The notes under the pieces: generated by a model
The model's database searches: none
The model's input: the letters and a program-made list of their open reading frames with translations, nothing else
What the model was told of the DNA's origin: nothing
Shown here: positions 46,638-55,997 of the stretch, piece after piece
Layout of the letters: every line of letters begins with the position of its first letter
Position numbering within the stretch: the stretch's first letter is position 1
Translations under genes and position numbers: made by a program
Assembly (NCBI RefSeq): GCF_022133705.1
Contig: NZ_JAKNHJ010000003.1
Location: forward strand, 98,932 to 162,931
Direction of reading: 5' to 3'
Length of the DNA: 64,000 nucleotides
Source of the DNA: Varibaculum cambriense
Lineage (GTDB): Bacteria > Actinomycetota > Actinomycetes > Actinomycetales > Actinomycetaceae

Positions 46638-47776
46638 CCATCCTTTCCTCGTACATGCCGGGGATAGGGATCCGTGCCCAGCGAATAATAACTACGTAAT
46701 CCCGGTAAGTAGGAAATGGTGACTATCAGGCAGGTTACCCCACCTAGCACTGCCAGAATTAACTCGGGAAGCCAATCAAGCTTTAGCAAACAAACTGCAA
46801 GTACCGAAAAATAGAATGCCCACAGGTACATCACCAAAACTGCGCGACGATGCGAATGCCCCATCTTCAACAGTCGATGATGCAAGTGAAGACGATCCGG
46901 TTTAAAGGGGCTTTGCCCATTGGCCAAACGGCGAATCACCGCCATTATCATGTCGACAAAGGGCAGAGCCATTACTGCCAGCGGCAAAAGCAGCGGAATC
47001 GCTGCCGGTAGGAACTGTGATGTGCCCAGAGAAACCGGGTCAATTTGTCCGGTAACTACAATGAACATGCAGGAAATGGTCAGCCCCAGCAGCATCGAGC
47101 CCGAGTCTCCCATGAAAATAGTTGCGGGATGAAAGTTAGAGGCTAGGAAACCTAGGCAAACCCCCACAATTACGATTCCGATCATGGCAGCGAAGGAGGC
47201 GTAACTTTGCGCGTTTGTCAGGCGAATCAAAAGATAAGAATAAACAAAGAACGCTCCTGCTCCGATCAAAGTGATTCCGGCTGCTAAACCATCAAGACCA
47301 TCAACAAAGTTAACCGCATTGGTAGAAAACACTATTATCAGCACGGTTATCAGAATCGACATCCTGGTTGAGGGAATAGTCATTCCAAAGATAGGGAACG
47401 AAACCACTTGAATGCCTTGCCAAGCGACCGCAGCCGCAATCAAGACCTGTCCGGAGAGTTTAGTCCACCAGTTCAAATCATAGATGTCATCCACTACCCC
47501 AAGCACTGTTATGGCGATCGAACCAAAGATGAGCGCCCACACCTGGGGATCGGCGTAAAACTGGGAAAAATATGGCATCTGCCGCGAAAGCAAAAACGCT
47601 CCTAATAGTCCGCACAGCATAGCAACCCCACCCAGTCGCGGAGTGGGCACCTGGTGAACGTCGCGCTCCCTCACCGGGGTCAAAACGTGAAGTGCCAAGG
47701 AGATACGGCGCACTATCGGGGTCACCAAAAAAGTAATCGCACAGGCAATTACCCCCAGTAACAGATAGGCTTTCAC
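46634..47776 (-). CDS. undecaprenyl-phosphate sugar-1-phosphate transferase (WecA/TagO family)
   Basis: A 380-residue polyprenyl-phosphate GlcNAc-1-phosphate transferase type enzyme with about eleven transmembrane helices. Motifs: TPRLGGVAMLCGLLGAFL, LGVVDDIYDLNWWTKLSGQ (DDxxD Mg site), NAVNFVDGLDGLAAGI, IFMGDSGSMLLG, and the cytoplasmic HLHHRLLKMGHSHRRAV loop. It starts lipid-linked glycan synthesis at the inner membrane, such as teichoic-acid-like or arabinogalactan-type polymers, which could connect to the Galf genes at the other end of the window. AGGGAG precedes the GTG. Confidence 0.93.
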   Translation of the reverse strand: MKAYLLLGVIACAITFLVTPIVRRISLALHVLTPVRERDVHQVPTPRLGGVAMLCGLLGAFLLSRQMPYFSQFYADPQVWALIFGSIAITVLGVVDDIYDLNWWTKLSGQVLIAAAVAWQGIQVVSFPIFGMTIPSTRMSILITVLIIVFSTNAVNFVDGLDGLAAGITLIGAGAFFVYSYLLIRLTNAQSYASFAAMIGIVIVGVCLGFLASNFHPATIFMGDSGSMLLGLTISCMFIVVTGQIDPVSLGTSQFLPAAIPLLLPLAVMALPFVDMIMAVIRRLANGQSPFKPDRLHLHHRLLKMGHSHRRAVLVMYLWAFYFSVLAVCLLKLDWLPELILAVLGGVTCLIVTISYLPGLRSYYSLGTDPYPRHVRGKDG

Positions 47777-47785
47777 AATCTCTCC

Positions 47786-48409
47786 CTACTGTTTTGCTGC
47801 TTTCCCGGCAACCATCTGAAGCTGACGAGGCGAAATTGCCCCGCTGCGGAGCACCGAGTATTCTGCTTCCTCTACCTTAACTATGGTGGATGGTTCTCCA
47901 ATCTGACTAGGACCGGCGTCGATATATTCGGCGACCTTATCTGAGAAATAATCTTGCGCTTGCCTAACCGTTTGTGCAGGCGGTAACCCATGAAGATTCG
48001 CAGAGGTTACTGCCAAAGGTCCGTTTTCCTGCAGTAATTGCAAAAGATCACTTTGATCTGGTTGGCGCAGGGCGACAGTTCCACCCGTTACCCCCAGGTC
48101 GAGTGGCAAATCTTTTCGCGCCGGTAACACCACGGTCAGAGCTCCCGGCCAAAACCTCTCCATAAACACTCTGGCCAGAGGAGGAATCGCGGGCACCAAT
48201 GCAGCAGCTTGCGAAATACTACTTACCAGTACCGGGGAGGGGAAATCCCGGCCTCTACCTTTTGCCGTTAGCAACCGATCTACTGCGGAAGCCACAAAAG
48301 GGTCGGCGGCTATTCCATAAACCGTATCGGTGGGTACTACCAACAGTTTTCCCGCCGCTATCAGACTTTTGAGACTAGTTATATCTTGCTTACTAAGCGG
48401 AGTTCGCAT
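47786..48409 (-). CDS. L-threonylcarbamoyladenylate synthase (Sua5/YciO/YrdC family)
   Basis: Makes threonylcarbamoyl-AMP from threonine, bicarbonate and ATP for the t6A37 modification of ANN-decoding tRNAs. A 207-residue protein with VVPTDTVYGIAADPF, the KGRGRDFPSPVLVSS Lys-Arg-Ser site, and PLAVTSANLHGLPP. The length is that of the short YrdC-domain form. It lies in the usual prfA-prmC-ywlC-wecA-atp series, 9 bases upstream of wecA. Confidence 0.93.
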   Translation of the reverse strand: MRTPLSKQDITSLKSLIAAGKLLVVPTDTVYGIAADPFVASAVDRLLTAKGRGRDFPSPVLVSSISQAAALVPAIPPLARVFMERFWPGALTVVLPARKDLPLDLGVTGGTVALRQPDQSDLLQLLQENGPLAVTSANLHGLPPAQTVRQAQDYFSDKVAEYIDAGPSQIGEPSTIVKVEEAEYSVLRSGAISPRQLQMVAGKAAKQ

Positions 48410-48418
48410 ACTTGCATA

Positions 48419-48826
48419 TTAGCCGTATCGACGTTGCTTGCGCCCATAGGTGATCACTGCGCTTCCCACCCAAATGCTAAGCAGTGAAAACCCGGTCAGC
48501 CAAATATTGCGCTGACCTCCGGTTTGGGCTAGCTGCCTGGGGGCAGCCGGGGTTCTACTTGACGCGGAAGGAGGATTCATCTGCCCGGTAGGAGTAGGCT
48601 CGCTAGTTTCCGGAATAGGCATCGCAGTCGTTGGCTCTGCCCCGGCAGTAATCGTGACTTCTTCGGGAGTGCTACTGATACTACTGGGAGGGGTGTCCAG
48701 AGGAGCTTCCACATAATGCAAAGTTGGTTGGGGAGACGGATCCTCTGCGAAAGCAGTAGCGGTGAAAAACATAGGTACTAACGCCACAGCGGTTACTGCC
48801 CCTACCGCGCGAAACCAAGCCGCCAT
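48419..48826 (-). CDS. small secreted protein with LAxTG sortase signal
   Basis: A 135-residue protein with a signal peptide (residues 1-27, ending AFA), a Pro/Ser/Thr-rich middle that looks unstructured, then LAQTG at 99-103, a hydrophobic helix (about 108-127) and the basic tail GRKQRRYG. This is a cell-wall sorting signal of the LAxTG kind favoured by class E sortases of Actinobacteria. The mature part is only about 70 residues, too small for an enzyme. It lies between ywlC and prmC. I do not recognise the mature region. Confidence 0.8.
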   Translation of the reverse strand: MAAWFRAVGAVTAVALVPMFFTATAFAEDPSPQPTLHYVEAPLDTPPSSISSTPEEVTITAGAEPTTAMPIPETSEPTPTGQMNPPSASSRTPAAPRQLAQTGGQRNIWLTGFSLLSIWVGSAVITYGRKQRRYG

Positions 48827-48902
48827 TGCCGCACCCTTCCGCTATCTTCCAGCTACTTTACCTTAACGTTAGCATCATTTAAGAGAGACCTTAATCTGAT
48901 CT

Positions 48903-49757
48903 TTACTTTCGTGCCAATAGATAGCGAGGACGCCCGGTAAGATCCTGCTCCGTCTTTACCTGACTAAATCCTATTTTACCAGCATATTCACACAGTTTTT
49001 CTCCCTGCGTAGGATCATGTTCCATCGAAAAAAATCCGCCTTTACCCAACAGCCGAAAAGCCTGATTCACGGTCTGTTTAGGAATATTAAGGCCATCCTC
49101 TCCCCCACCCCAGAGGGCGAGTGGGGGATCCTTTAAGGCTTCTGGTTGAGTAATAGTACCGGGCGGGACATAGGGAGGGTTGCTAACCACTAGATCAAAT
49201 TGCCCCGCTTGCTCTTCCCATAAACGAGGGTCAGCCACATCTGCGCAACTCACGCTAATGCGCCGCGCGAGCTGTGGGTAACGTTCCAGGTTTTTCCGCG
49301 CTACTGTCAAGGCTTTTTCACTAATCTCCACCATAAAGACCGCAGCCGAAGGCAATTCTCGGGCAAGGGTAAGGGCGATGGCGCCCGATCCCGCACATAA
49401 ATCCGCAGCCAAGCCCGCTTCCCGTGCGCCCCGAGGGCGCAACGCCAGTTCTACTAGGTACTCGGTTTCCGGCCGCACGATAAAGGCATCGGGGCTAGAA
49501 AACAAGCGAAAGGATCCGAAAAACATCTCTTTTAGCAGATGCTGCAATGGTTCGTGACTGCAGCGCCGCTTCACCAGTTCTCGGAAATCTTGCGTCTGAG
49601 CGGGAGTTAACTCCTGAGGGGCAAACAAAAACTCGTCGGCTCCACAAGCAGCACAATAAAGCGCCATGATTTCTCGCGCCGGCTCAATTCCAGCTTTCAT
49701 ATAGAGGTGGCGTGCCCAACTAAACGCCTCCGGGCGGGAGAAACCGGCTTCACTCAT
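48903..49757 (-). CDS. prmC: release-factor glutamine methyltransferase
   Basis: Methylates the GGQ glutamine of peptide release factors. 284 residues: AdoMet site GLAADLCAGSGAIALTLARE, and the active-site NPPYVPPG in LVVSNPPYVPPG, followed by ALWGGGEDGL. It lies 17 bases after prfA, its substrate's gene, the usual pairing. Confidence 0.95.
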   Translation of the reverse strand: MSEAGFSRPEAFSWARHLYMKAGIEPAREIMALYCAACGADEFLFAPQELTPAQTQDFRELVKRRCSHEPLQHLLKEMFFGSFRLFSSPDAFIVRPETEYLVELALRPRGAREAGLAADLCAGSGAIALTLARELPSAAVFMVEISEKALTVARKNLERYPQLARRISVSCADVADPRLWEEQAGQFDLVVSNPPYVPPGTITQPEALKDPPLALWGGGEDGLNIPKQTVNQAFRLLGKGGFFSMEHDPTQGEKLCEYAGKIGFSQVKTEQDLTGRPRYLLARK

Positions 49758-49774
49758 CAGAATCCGCGCAGAAT

Positions 49775-50878
49775 CTATTTAGCTGACTGTCCCGAAAGTT
49801 GCTCTAGACGATGCTCCTCGTCAAGTTTTATCGCAGAGTCAATCACTGGCTGCAACTGTCCGTTAAGTACCTGGTCAAGGTTATATGCCTTGTATCCAGT
49901 GCGGTGGTCAGCAATCCGGTTCTCCGGGAAGTTATAGGTACGGATGCGTTCGGAGCGATCTACGGTGCGCACCTGAGAATGGCGTTGCTCAGCTGCCTCG
50001 GCCTCCCGTTTCGCCTCTTCCTCTGCCTTTAAGCGAGCCCGCAACACCCGGAACGCGGCCTCACGGTTTTGGATCTGCGACTTCTCGTTTTGCATACTAA
50101 CCACGATTCCAGTGGGAATATGGGTCAGCCGGACTGCGGAATCAGTAGTATTAACCGACTGTCCACCCGGCCCGGAGGAACGGAACACATCTACCCGCAC
50201 CTCATTGGGGTCGATCTCAACCTCTCCCGCGTCTTCTACCTCCGGCATCACTAATACCCCGGCAGCAGAGGTGTGAATCCGTCCCTGCGACTCGGTGACC
50301 GGCACTCGCTGCACCCGGTGCACTCCGCCCTCATACTTTAGGTTCGCCCAGACTCCCTCTTCGGGGGCTACGTTCCCCTTAGCTTTTATCGCGATCTGGG
50401 CGTCTTTGATTCCGCCCAGGTCATTCACAGTGGAGTCCATTACCTGCACGCTCCAGCCTTTGGTTTCTGCAAAACGTTCGTACATCCGCAGCAAATCCCC
50501 AGCGAAGAGGGCGGACTCATCCCCACCTGCACCCGCTTTAATCTCCATAATGACGTCACGAGCATCATCGGGATCGCGCGGTGCCAACACTTTACGCAGC
50601 TTATCTAACGCTTTACTTTCAGCCTGTTCCATCTGGGGAATCTCGGAAGCAAAATCCGGATCTTCCTTAGCCAACTCTTGGCCGGCCTGTAAATCTTCCT
50701 GCGCACTCTTCCAGGTCTCATAGGCTTTCGCTATCTGTGCCAACTGGGTGTGACGGCGACCGATTTTACGAGCCTGCTGCTGATCCTTTTGCACTTGCGG
50801 ATCGCCCATCTTCATTTCCAGTTCAGTTTTTTCTGCGATGAGGGCCTCTACGGCTTCCTCGTCAATCGGCGATCCCAC
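49775..50878 (-). CDS. prfA: peptide chain release factor 1
   Basis: Reads UAA and UAG and releases the peptide. 367 residues, with the catalytic GGQ in [20 protein letters not shown], upstream [21 protein letters not shown], and [16 protein letters not shown]. The GTG at 50878 follows AAGGAG by five bases. In related genomes rpmE lies close upstream; here four catabolic genes intervene. Confidence 0.96.
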   Translation of the reverse strand: MGSPIDEEAVEALIAEKTELEMKMGDPQVQKDQQQARKIGRRHTQLAQIAKAYETWKSAQEDLQAGQELAKEDPDFASEIPQMEQAESKALDKLRKVLAPRDPDDARDVIMEIKAGAGGDESALFAGDLLRMYERFAETKGWSVQVMDSTVNDLGGIKDAQIAIKAKGNVAPEEGVWANLKYEGGVHRVQRVPVTESQGRIHTSAAGVLVMPEVEDAGEVEIDPNEVRVDVFRSSGPGGQSVNTTDSAVRLTHIPTGIVVSMQNEKSQIQNREAAFRVLRARLKAEEEAKREAEAAEQRHSQVRTVDRSERIRTYNFPENRIADHRTGYKAYNLDQVLNGQLQPVIDSAIKLDEEHRLEQLSGQSAK

Positions 50879-51034
50879 AGTTGCTCCTTATTACTCTTCG
50901 CGAACTGCCTTCTACTCTACGTTGCCGGCGGGGTGAACCAAAAAACAGCTGTCCGGGATCTGTGGGAAAACACAACTTTTTACGAGAGTAAGGGAATACG
51001 GTGAAAGGGTCTATTGGATCTATTTACCTCAATA

Positions 51035-51072
51035 ACGGGGGTGCAGTTACCCTTACTTAACCGCACCCCCGT
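51035..51072 (-). terminator. Terminator of the carbohydrate operon
   Basis: ACGGGGGTGC pairs with GCACCCCCGT, with further GTTA/TAAC pairing inside. It follows the kinase stop by about 20 bases. The 50879-51091 gap contains nothing else I recognise apart from the prfA upstream region. Confidence 0.82.
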
Positions 51073-51091
51073 TTGATGCCGTACTCTAGCT

Positions 51092-52624
51092 TTAGGAAAT
51101 ATGGTGCGCTATCTTGCTACTTACCGGAGCCAGGGCTTCGTATATTTCTAAATATCTCTGGTGGTAGAACTGATACTCGCTAGTTGCATCGGAGTTTGGT
51201 TCAATCGCATCCGCCATCTCAACCATCTCTTTTGCTGCACTCCCAATATCTTTATGCAAACCAGCCCCAATTGACGCCAATATCGCGCCACCGATCAGCG
51301 GCCCTTCTGTATTCTTCGGGAATAACATCGGTACCCCAGTGACATCTGCATGCATCTGCATCCAGAATCTCGATTTCGTCGGCCCGCCAGAAACCACCAC
51401 TTTTACCGGGTCGAATCCTTTATCCCGGAAGGTGTCAAAAATAGTTTTTGTTCCATAACAAACCGACTCCAGAACAGCTCGGTACAGGTGAGCTTCAGTA
51501 TGCGAAAGAGTCAGCCCAGTGAACGCTCCCCGGGAATAGGGATTGGAAAAAGGAGAACGATTTCCTTGGAAATGATCCAACGCGACAACCCCGTCACAGC
51601 CTATTGGAATCTGTTGAGCCTGTGCATCCAAATACTTGTAAAGATCTGCGGATACGTTGCTGGAATTATGGGCGTCAACCGTAAACCTATTGGTGAACCA
51701 ATTATTCACTGAACCTGATGAAATCTGTCCTGCTTCAACTGTGTAAAGACCAGGAATAATAGCATCGTAATACGCTCCCCAGATCCCTTTGGCATAGATA
51801 GCTTGATCTGTTTGCCCTAGCATTACGTGAGAAGAACCGGTAATTAGAGCCAAGGATCCTTCATCAACAACTCCCAGTCCGATTGCACCGACATGAGCAT
51901 CGATACCTCCCATCGTGACAGGAATTCCCGCAGGTAAACCAAGCTCTTGCGCGGCGTCACGACTTAGTTCACCCACTAGTTCGCCCATATTCAACACGTT
52001 GCTAGGTAATTTTCCTAGGGCATCGGGAATACCTGCCTCTTCGTAGAGGCTAGTGGGCCAGCCGGACCAGTTTGAGTCGTAGAAGTATTTACAGGTAGCT
52101 GTGCAAATCGACATTGCCCACTCGCCTGTTAACTTGAAATTCATCCAGTCGACACAATCAACGAATACCTCTGCCTTCTTATATATATCGGGCTCTTTTT
52201 CGGCCAGCCACATCAGCTTGGGCACACCCCACTCGGCAGATACCGTTTGCATTCCCGCGTATTTAAGAGCAGGATCCCCGGTACTGGTAAGTTTTTCGGC
52301 TTGTTTAGCAGCTCTAACATCCATCCACAGCAGGCAGGGACGGAGAGGATTCCCACTGCGATCGCAAGGAATTACCGTAGCAGAAGTCCCATCAACCGCA
52401 ATTCCCGCGAAGGCGTCAGCCGGCAGGCTAAGCAGCAACTTCCCAATAGCAGTTTTTAATCCATCCCACCAGTCTTGGGGATTCTGCTCAGCATGAGCAG
52501 GTTTTGGAGTGTAAGTATCCACTGAAACGGATGCTGAATCAAGCATCTTGCCATCCGGAGTAACAGCCGCAACCCTTACTCCTCCAGTTCCAACATCGAT
52601 ACTTAGCAATAATTTATCATCCAT
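51092..52624 (-). CDS. FGGY-family carbohydrate kinase (xylulokinase/ribulokinase-like)
   Basis: Phosphorylates a ketose or polyol with ATP. 510 residues: SIDVGTGGVRVAAVTPDG at the N-terminal phosphate-1 site, GIAVDGTSATVIP, the segment CLLWMDVRAAKQAEKL, catalytic Asp in GGIDAHVGAIGLG, ITGSSHVMLG, and VVSGGPTKSRFWMQM adenosine site. The segment QTVSAEWGVPKLMWL followed by NFKLTGEW is closer to ribulokinase-type members than to classical XylB, so the sugar is left open. The ATG at 52624 has GGGG six bases upstream; an in-frame ATG at 52636 is the alternative. It is the last gene of the operon. Confidence 0.88.
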   Translation of the reverse strand: MDDKLLLSIDVGTGGVRVAAVTPDGKMLDSASVSVDTYTPKPAHAEQNPQDWWDGLKTAIGKLLLSLPADAFAGIAVDGTSATVIPCDRSGNPLRPCLLWMDVRAAKQAEKLTSTGDPALKYAGMQTVSAEWGVPKLMWLAEKEPDIYKKAEVFVDCVDWMNFKLTGEWAMSICTATCKYFYDSNWSGWPTSLYEEAGIPDALGKLPSNVLNMGELVGELSRDAAQELGLPAGIPVTMGGIDAHVGAIGLGVVDEGSLALITGSSHVMLGQTDQAIYAKGIWGAYYDAIIPGLYTVEAGQISSGSVNNWFTNRFTVDAHNSSNVSADLYKYLDAQAQQIPIGCDGVVALDHFQGNRSPFSNPYSRGAFTGLTLSHTEAHLYRAVLESVCYGTKTIFDTFRDKGFDPVKVVVSGGPTKSRFWMQMHADVTGVPMLFPKNTEGPLIGGAILASIGAGLHKDIGSAAKEMVEMADAIEPNSDATSEYQFYHQRYLEIYEALAPVSSKIAHHIS

Positions 52625-52652
52625 TTTTAACCCCATTGTTAATAGATATTTC

Positions 52653-53294
52653 TTACTTACTTAGAACTGCTCTTGAACCCGACAAGCCCAGGCGATTGGC
52701 TCCCGCATCAACCATTGCTGAAGCCGTTTCGGGATCGCGAATGCCTCCAGAGGCTTTAACTCCTATTTCGTCACTCACGGTCTTGCGCATTAACTTCACA
52801 GCTTCTACGGACGCTCCCCCAGATTTATGAAATCCAGTAGAAGTTTTCACAAAATTAGCTCCAGCTTTTTCTGCGCATTGACATGCTTGAACAATTTCGT
52901 CCTTGGTTAAACAGGCAGATTCGATGATTACCTTGAGTACCACGTTTTCGGAAATAGCATCGCGCACTGCTTTGATATCGGAAACAAGATAGTCCCAGTC
53001 ATGTTCTTTGGCTTTTCCAACGTTAATAACCATATCTATCTCGTCAGCACCATTTTCTACCGCTAGCCTTGCCTCGAGAGCTTTCACCTCACTTGCATGA
53101 GCACCACTCGGAAAACCGCACACGGCAGCAACCTTTAAAGACTTAGGAGTAGAAATAGGTAACATGCTCGGTGAGACACATACCGAGTAAGTACCGAGTT
53201 CCACCGCTTCCTCAATTAGCTCTTTAACATCCTCGGAGGTGGCTTCGGGAGCCAGCAGGGTGTGATCGATAATATTTGCAGATACTTTTGTCAT
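52653..53294 (-). CDS. deoC: deoxyribose-phosphate aldolase
   Basis: Class I aldolase; the reference reaction is 2-deoxyribose-5-phosphate to glyceraldehyde-3-phosphate and acetaldehyde. 213 residues. The Schiff-base Lys lies in [18 protein letters not shown] and the second active-site Lys in [20 protein letters not shown] and [16 protein letters not shown] are also typical. It starts two bases after the SorC regulator stop. Because its neighbours are a dehydrogenase and an FGGY kinase rather than nucleoside phosphorylases, its physiological substrate may be a sugar-acid or polyol-derived phosphate, which is inference. Confidence 0.94.
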   Translation of the reverse strand: MTKVSANIIDHTLLAPEATSEDVKELIEEAVELGTYSVCVSPSMLPISTPKSLKVAAVCGFPSGAHASEVKALEARLAVENGADEIDMVINVGKAKEHDWDYLVSDIKAVRDAISENVVLKVIIESACLTKDEIVQACQCAEKAGANFVKTSTGFHKSGGASVEAVKLMRKTVSDEIGVKASGGIRDPETASAMVDAGANRLGLSGSRAVLSK

Positions 53295-53296
53295 GA

Positions 53297-54247
53297 TTAC
53301 CTTTCTGCTAATACTTCCTTAGCTGTTTTTTCATCGGTAATTAAAGTGGTCATAAAGCCACCTTTTAGAGCAGCTCTGGTGATTGATGCTTTGTTTTCAC
53401 CAACTGCTACCCCAATGGAATTTTTAATCCCTTTCAGTGTTTTTAAATCAACACCAATAGTTCTAGATTCCAACTCTGGACTCACTATGTCTCCGGCGCC
53501 GTTAATAAAACGGCCGAGAATATCTCCCACGCCACCATTGGCTCTTAAATAGCTAACATCCTGGCGGGTAATGCATCCGGATTCGACGAGTACCGAGTCG
53601 AACCTCAAAGCTCCCAGTGAAAAAATCGCTACATCGACCTGACGCCCAATATCGAGCACACTTGCTACTCCAGGATCTTCGCGAAGATCCTTTGCCAATG
53701 AAACTTTTGAAACAATTGCTGGACAAGGCAGGCCCTTGGCTTTACCATCTGCCTTTTGCGCGAAGCTCAAAATAGTTTCTTGGACAGATTGAGCTGAAGA
53801 TAATGCTGCGACTCCTCCGTTGAGTTGGACAATCATAGGATCTACTGCCCATCCTGATTCCAATGCTTTCGCTACCTTAGCGAGTGTGCGTCCCCAAGAG
53901 ACTCCCACAAGCTGCGGCATAGGCTTAAGCTCAGCTAAGTACTTGGCGCTTTCATTGGCTACTGCGGTAACAGTATCTTCTAGATTCAAACGATTCCGCA
54001 CTACGATGGTTCGGGACAGCGAAAAACGATTGGTTATTTCTTCCTCAAGAGAACTGACCCGAACATAGGGATCAACGATTTCGATCGAAACATACCCCTC
54101 GTCATAGGCTTCTTGCAGTAGTCGCCGTACCGTCCACCGGGAACAGTTCAGCTCTTGTGCAACTTGGGAGGTGGTTTTCCGTTCTAAAAAATATAACCGG
54201 GACGCCCCCAAGACCTGTTCTCTGCGGTATTCACTGGGAAGCTTCAT
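53297..54247 (-). CDS. SorC/DeoR-type sugar-binding transcriptional regulator
   Basis: A 316-residue regulator. The N-terminal helix-turn-helix is [20 protein letters not shown] (about residues 23-42). The C-terminal sugar-phosphate-binding domain has [16 protein letters not shown] and [17 protein letters not shown], then [19 protein letters not shown], the usual SorC ending. It lies five bases after the dehydrogenase stop and very likely controls its own operon, inducible by a phosphorylated intermediate. Dyads at 55320-55363 are the candidate operators. Confidence 0.92.
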   Translation of the reverse strand: MKLPSEYRREQVLGASRLYFLERKTTSQVAQELNCSRWTVRRLLQEAYDEGYVSIEIVDPYVRVSSLEEEITNRFSLSRTIVVRNRLNLEDTVTAVANESAKYLAELKPMPQLVGVSWGRTLAKVAKALESGWAVDPMIVQLNGGVAALSSAQSVQETILSFAQKADGKAKGLPCPAIVSKVSLAKDLREDPGVASVLDIGRQVDVAIFSLGALRFDSVLVESGCITRQDVSYLRANGGVGDILGRFINGAGDIVSPELESRTIGVDLKTLKGIKNSIGVAVGENKASITRAALKGGFMTTLITDEKTAKEVLAER

Positions 54248-54252
54248 ATGAA

Positions 54253-55302
54253 CTATTGACGAGTCTTTTCCGGCATGAAAATAACCTTAGAGCTATGAAT
54301 CTCCCGGTTGTACATACGTCTTATCGTCTCTGCTACAGAATCCAAGCCAAGCTCGTGGGTAATCATGAACTCCCATTTCAGGTCTCCGGAATTTAGTTTT
54401 TCTACCGCGGTCCTCCATTCATGGCCGGGGAACGGTGCAGAGAAAGAGTTCCATGACCCCATAATTGCCGCTTCTAAACGCATCAAACGTGCCCAACTTG
54501 AATCCGAAATCGTGATATCAGCATTGGGAATACCAATCAAAACTAACTCTCCGTGCCGAGCCAGTACAGATACTGCAAGATCAGGAACAACTCTGGCTCC
54601 GGATGTCTCAATAATGACGTCAAATCCACCGCCGATGTCTTCCAGATCCTTCCAGTCGCTGACTGCCTCATCAGCCCCGGCTTCTTTTGCCAACGGTATT
54701 TTCTCTTTTGTCACATCAATAGATACCACCTGGGAAGCACCCATGATTCGTGCCCACTGAATTGCGAAAAGTCCAATGGGTCCGCCCCCGCCCGTTACCG
54801 CAACTCGTGACCCTACAGTTAGCTTAGTGCGGAGAATAGCATGTAGGGCGATAGCAGCTGGATCCACCATAGCTGCAGCTCTCAAGTCCAGACTATCGGG
54901 AACTTTCAATAACAAATCGGCCGGGCCGCATACGTATTCTGCGTAGGCTCCATGTCGGCGCGATCCGTAGTAATCATAGTTTTCACACAGCGAGAAGTGC
55001 CCCTGCTGACAAGGTCCGCATTTAAAGCACGGCAACATGGGTGGCACCGTTACATGATCGCCCGCCTTCACAGAAGTTACACCCTCGCCCACTTCTTCTA
55101 CTACCGCCGAGAATTCATGCCCGGTAATAAGAGGCAGTTTATGCGGTCCCTTTTTGTACATTCTGTCTAAATCAGATCCACATACTCCACAGGCAGCGAT
55201 CTTTAGTAGCGCTTCCCCGGATCCAGGTTTGGGAACATCTACCTGTTCCAGCCGAATATCGTCAACCCCATACATAACTACTGCAGTCATTTTTTCTGCC
55301 AT
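54253..55302 (-). CDS. zinc-dependent medium-chain dehydrogenase (polyol dehydrogenase-like)
   Basis: Oxidises an alcohol or polyol with NAD(P). 349 residues: catalytic-zinc Cys in ACGVCGSDLDRMY and His/Glu in ITGHEFSAVVEEVG; structural-zinc cysteines in MLPCFKCGPCQQGHFSLC; Rossmann VAVTGGGGPIGLFAIQWAR. It resembles galactitol-1-phosphate 5-dehydrogenase and sorbitol dehydrogenase types. ATAGGAGGCAGAT precedes the ATG. It is the first gene of the four-gene operon; no transporter lies in the unit, so uptake must be encoded elsewhere. Confidence 0.9.
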   Translation of the reverse strand: MAEKMTAVVMYGVDDIRLEQVDVPKPGSGEALLKIAACGVCGSDLDRMYKKGPHKLPLITGHEFSAVVEEVGEGVTSVKAGDHVTVPPMLPCFKCGPCQQGHFSLCENYDYYGSRRHGAYAEYVCGPADLLLKVPDSLDLRAAAMVDPAAIALHAILRTKLTVGSRVAVTGGGGPIGLFAIQWARIMGASQVVSIDVTKEKIPLAKEAGADEAVSDWKDLEDIGGGFDVIIETSGARVVPDLAVSVLARHGELVLIGIPNADITISDSSWARLMRLEAAIMGSWNSFSAPFPGHEWRTAVEKLNSGDLKWEFMITHELGLDSVAETIRRMYNREIHSSKVIFMPEKTRQ

Positions 55303-55319
55303 ATCTGCCTCCTATCAGT

Positions 55320-55363
55320 CTAAACAAGCTTCTTTGCTTGCTAACTAAACGCTAGTTGTTTAG
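55320..55363. promoter_or_regulatory. Candidate SorC operator upstream of the carbohydrate operon
   Basis: CTAAAC-N7-GTTTAG (55345-55363) is a perfect 6-bp dyad, and a further CTAAAC half-site lies at 55320-55325, between rpmE and the dehydrogenase start. The position suits a promoter-proximal operator for the operon's SorC protein. Confidence 0.55.
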
Positions 55364-55390
55364 GTAGCTCATACGGCAAATAAAGAAAAA

Positions 55391-55409
55391 ACTGCACCAT
55401 TGGTGCAGT
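55391..55409 (-). terminator. Second of two tandem terminators after rpmE
   Basis: ACTGCACCA and TGGTGCAGT form a compact hairpin followed on the minus strand by TTTTTTC. It lies just after the first rpmE terminator and insulates the carbohydrate operon. Confidence 0.78.
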
Positions 55410-55420
55410 GAAAAATAAAA

Positions 55421-55452
55421 AGGGGTGGCCGACGCGCTCGCCGGCCACCCCT
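55421..55452 (-). terminator. First rpmE terminator
   Basis: AGGGGTGGCCG pairs with CGGCCACCCCT around a ten-base loop, followed on the minus strand by TTTTATTTTT. Confidence 0.9.
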
Positions 55453-55462
55453 AAAACAAAGC

Positions 55463-55681
55463 TTACTTTTCGCGCTTGCGCTTGCCATAACGGGCTTCGA
55501 AGCGGGCAACCCGTCCTCCGGTATCCATAATCTTCTGCTTGCCGGTATAGAAGGGATGGCAAGCGGAGCACACATCTACCCGCATAGTGCCGGAGGTAAT
55601 AGTAGAACGGGTTTCAAAGGTGTTCCCACAGGTACAAGTAACCGTGGTGGGAACATATTCGGGATGAATTCCCTGTTTCAT
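55463..55681 (-). CDS. rpmE: 50S ribosomal protein L31 (zinc-binding form)
   Basis: A 72-residue ribosomal protein. [11 protein letters not shown] and [21 protein letters not shown] give the CxC...CxxC set of the C+ zinc form rather than the zinc-free paralogue. CAAGGAGAAACC precedes the ATG. Tandem terminators follow. rpmE normally precedes prfA directly in many Actinobacteria; here the carbohydrate operon lies between them. Confidence 0.96.
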   Translation of the reverse strand: MKQGIHPEYVPTTVTCTCGNTFETRSTITSGTMRVDVCSACHPFYTGKQKIMDTGGRVARFEARYGKRKREK

Positions 55682-55879
55682 GGTTTCTCCTTGAGGTTCT
55701 CAGGGCGCCGGGTCCAAATGCAGGTTACATAAGGTGAACCGGAACCGGATTTGATTATGCCACTTTGCATATTGATAACGCCAGTTCTCAGCCAAAATGT
55801 GGTGGGGGTGACCTTTTGATTTTTCTGCATTCCGCCAGTGTTCACTATCCGAAAAACAATTCTGATAACAATCTCATAA

Positions 55880-55910
55880 CAGCAGGAGTCTTGTAAGACT
55901 ATTACTGCTG
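55880..55910. promoter_or_regulatory. Nested hairpin in the gap upstream of the L,D-transpeptidase
   Basis: CAGCAG...CTGCTG enclose AGTCTT-GT-AAGACT. The structure lies about 90 bases before the transpeptidase start in the 55682-55997 gap. It may be an operator or leader element. I see no gene in the rest of this gap. Confidence 0.45.
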
Positions 55911-55997
55911 GTCAAGGAAGATAAAAACCGGCTCTACCTGCACTGTGAGCAGACTTACCCAACCTGGCCATGTTGGAAGTCATTAAAGGCCGTTAGG

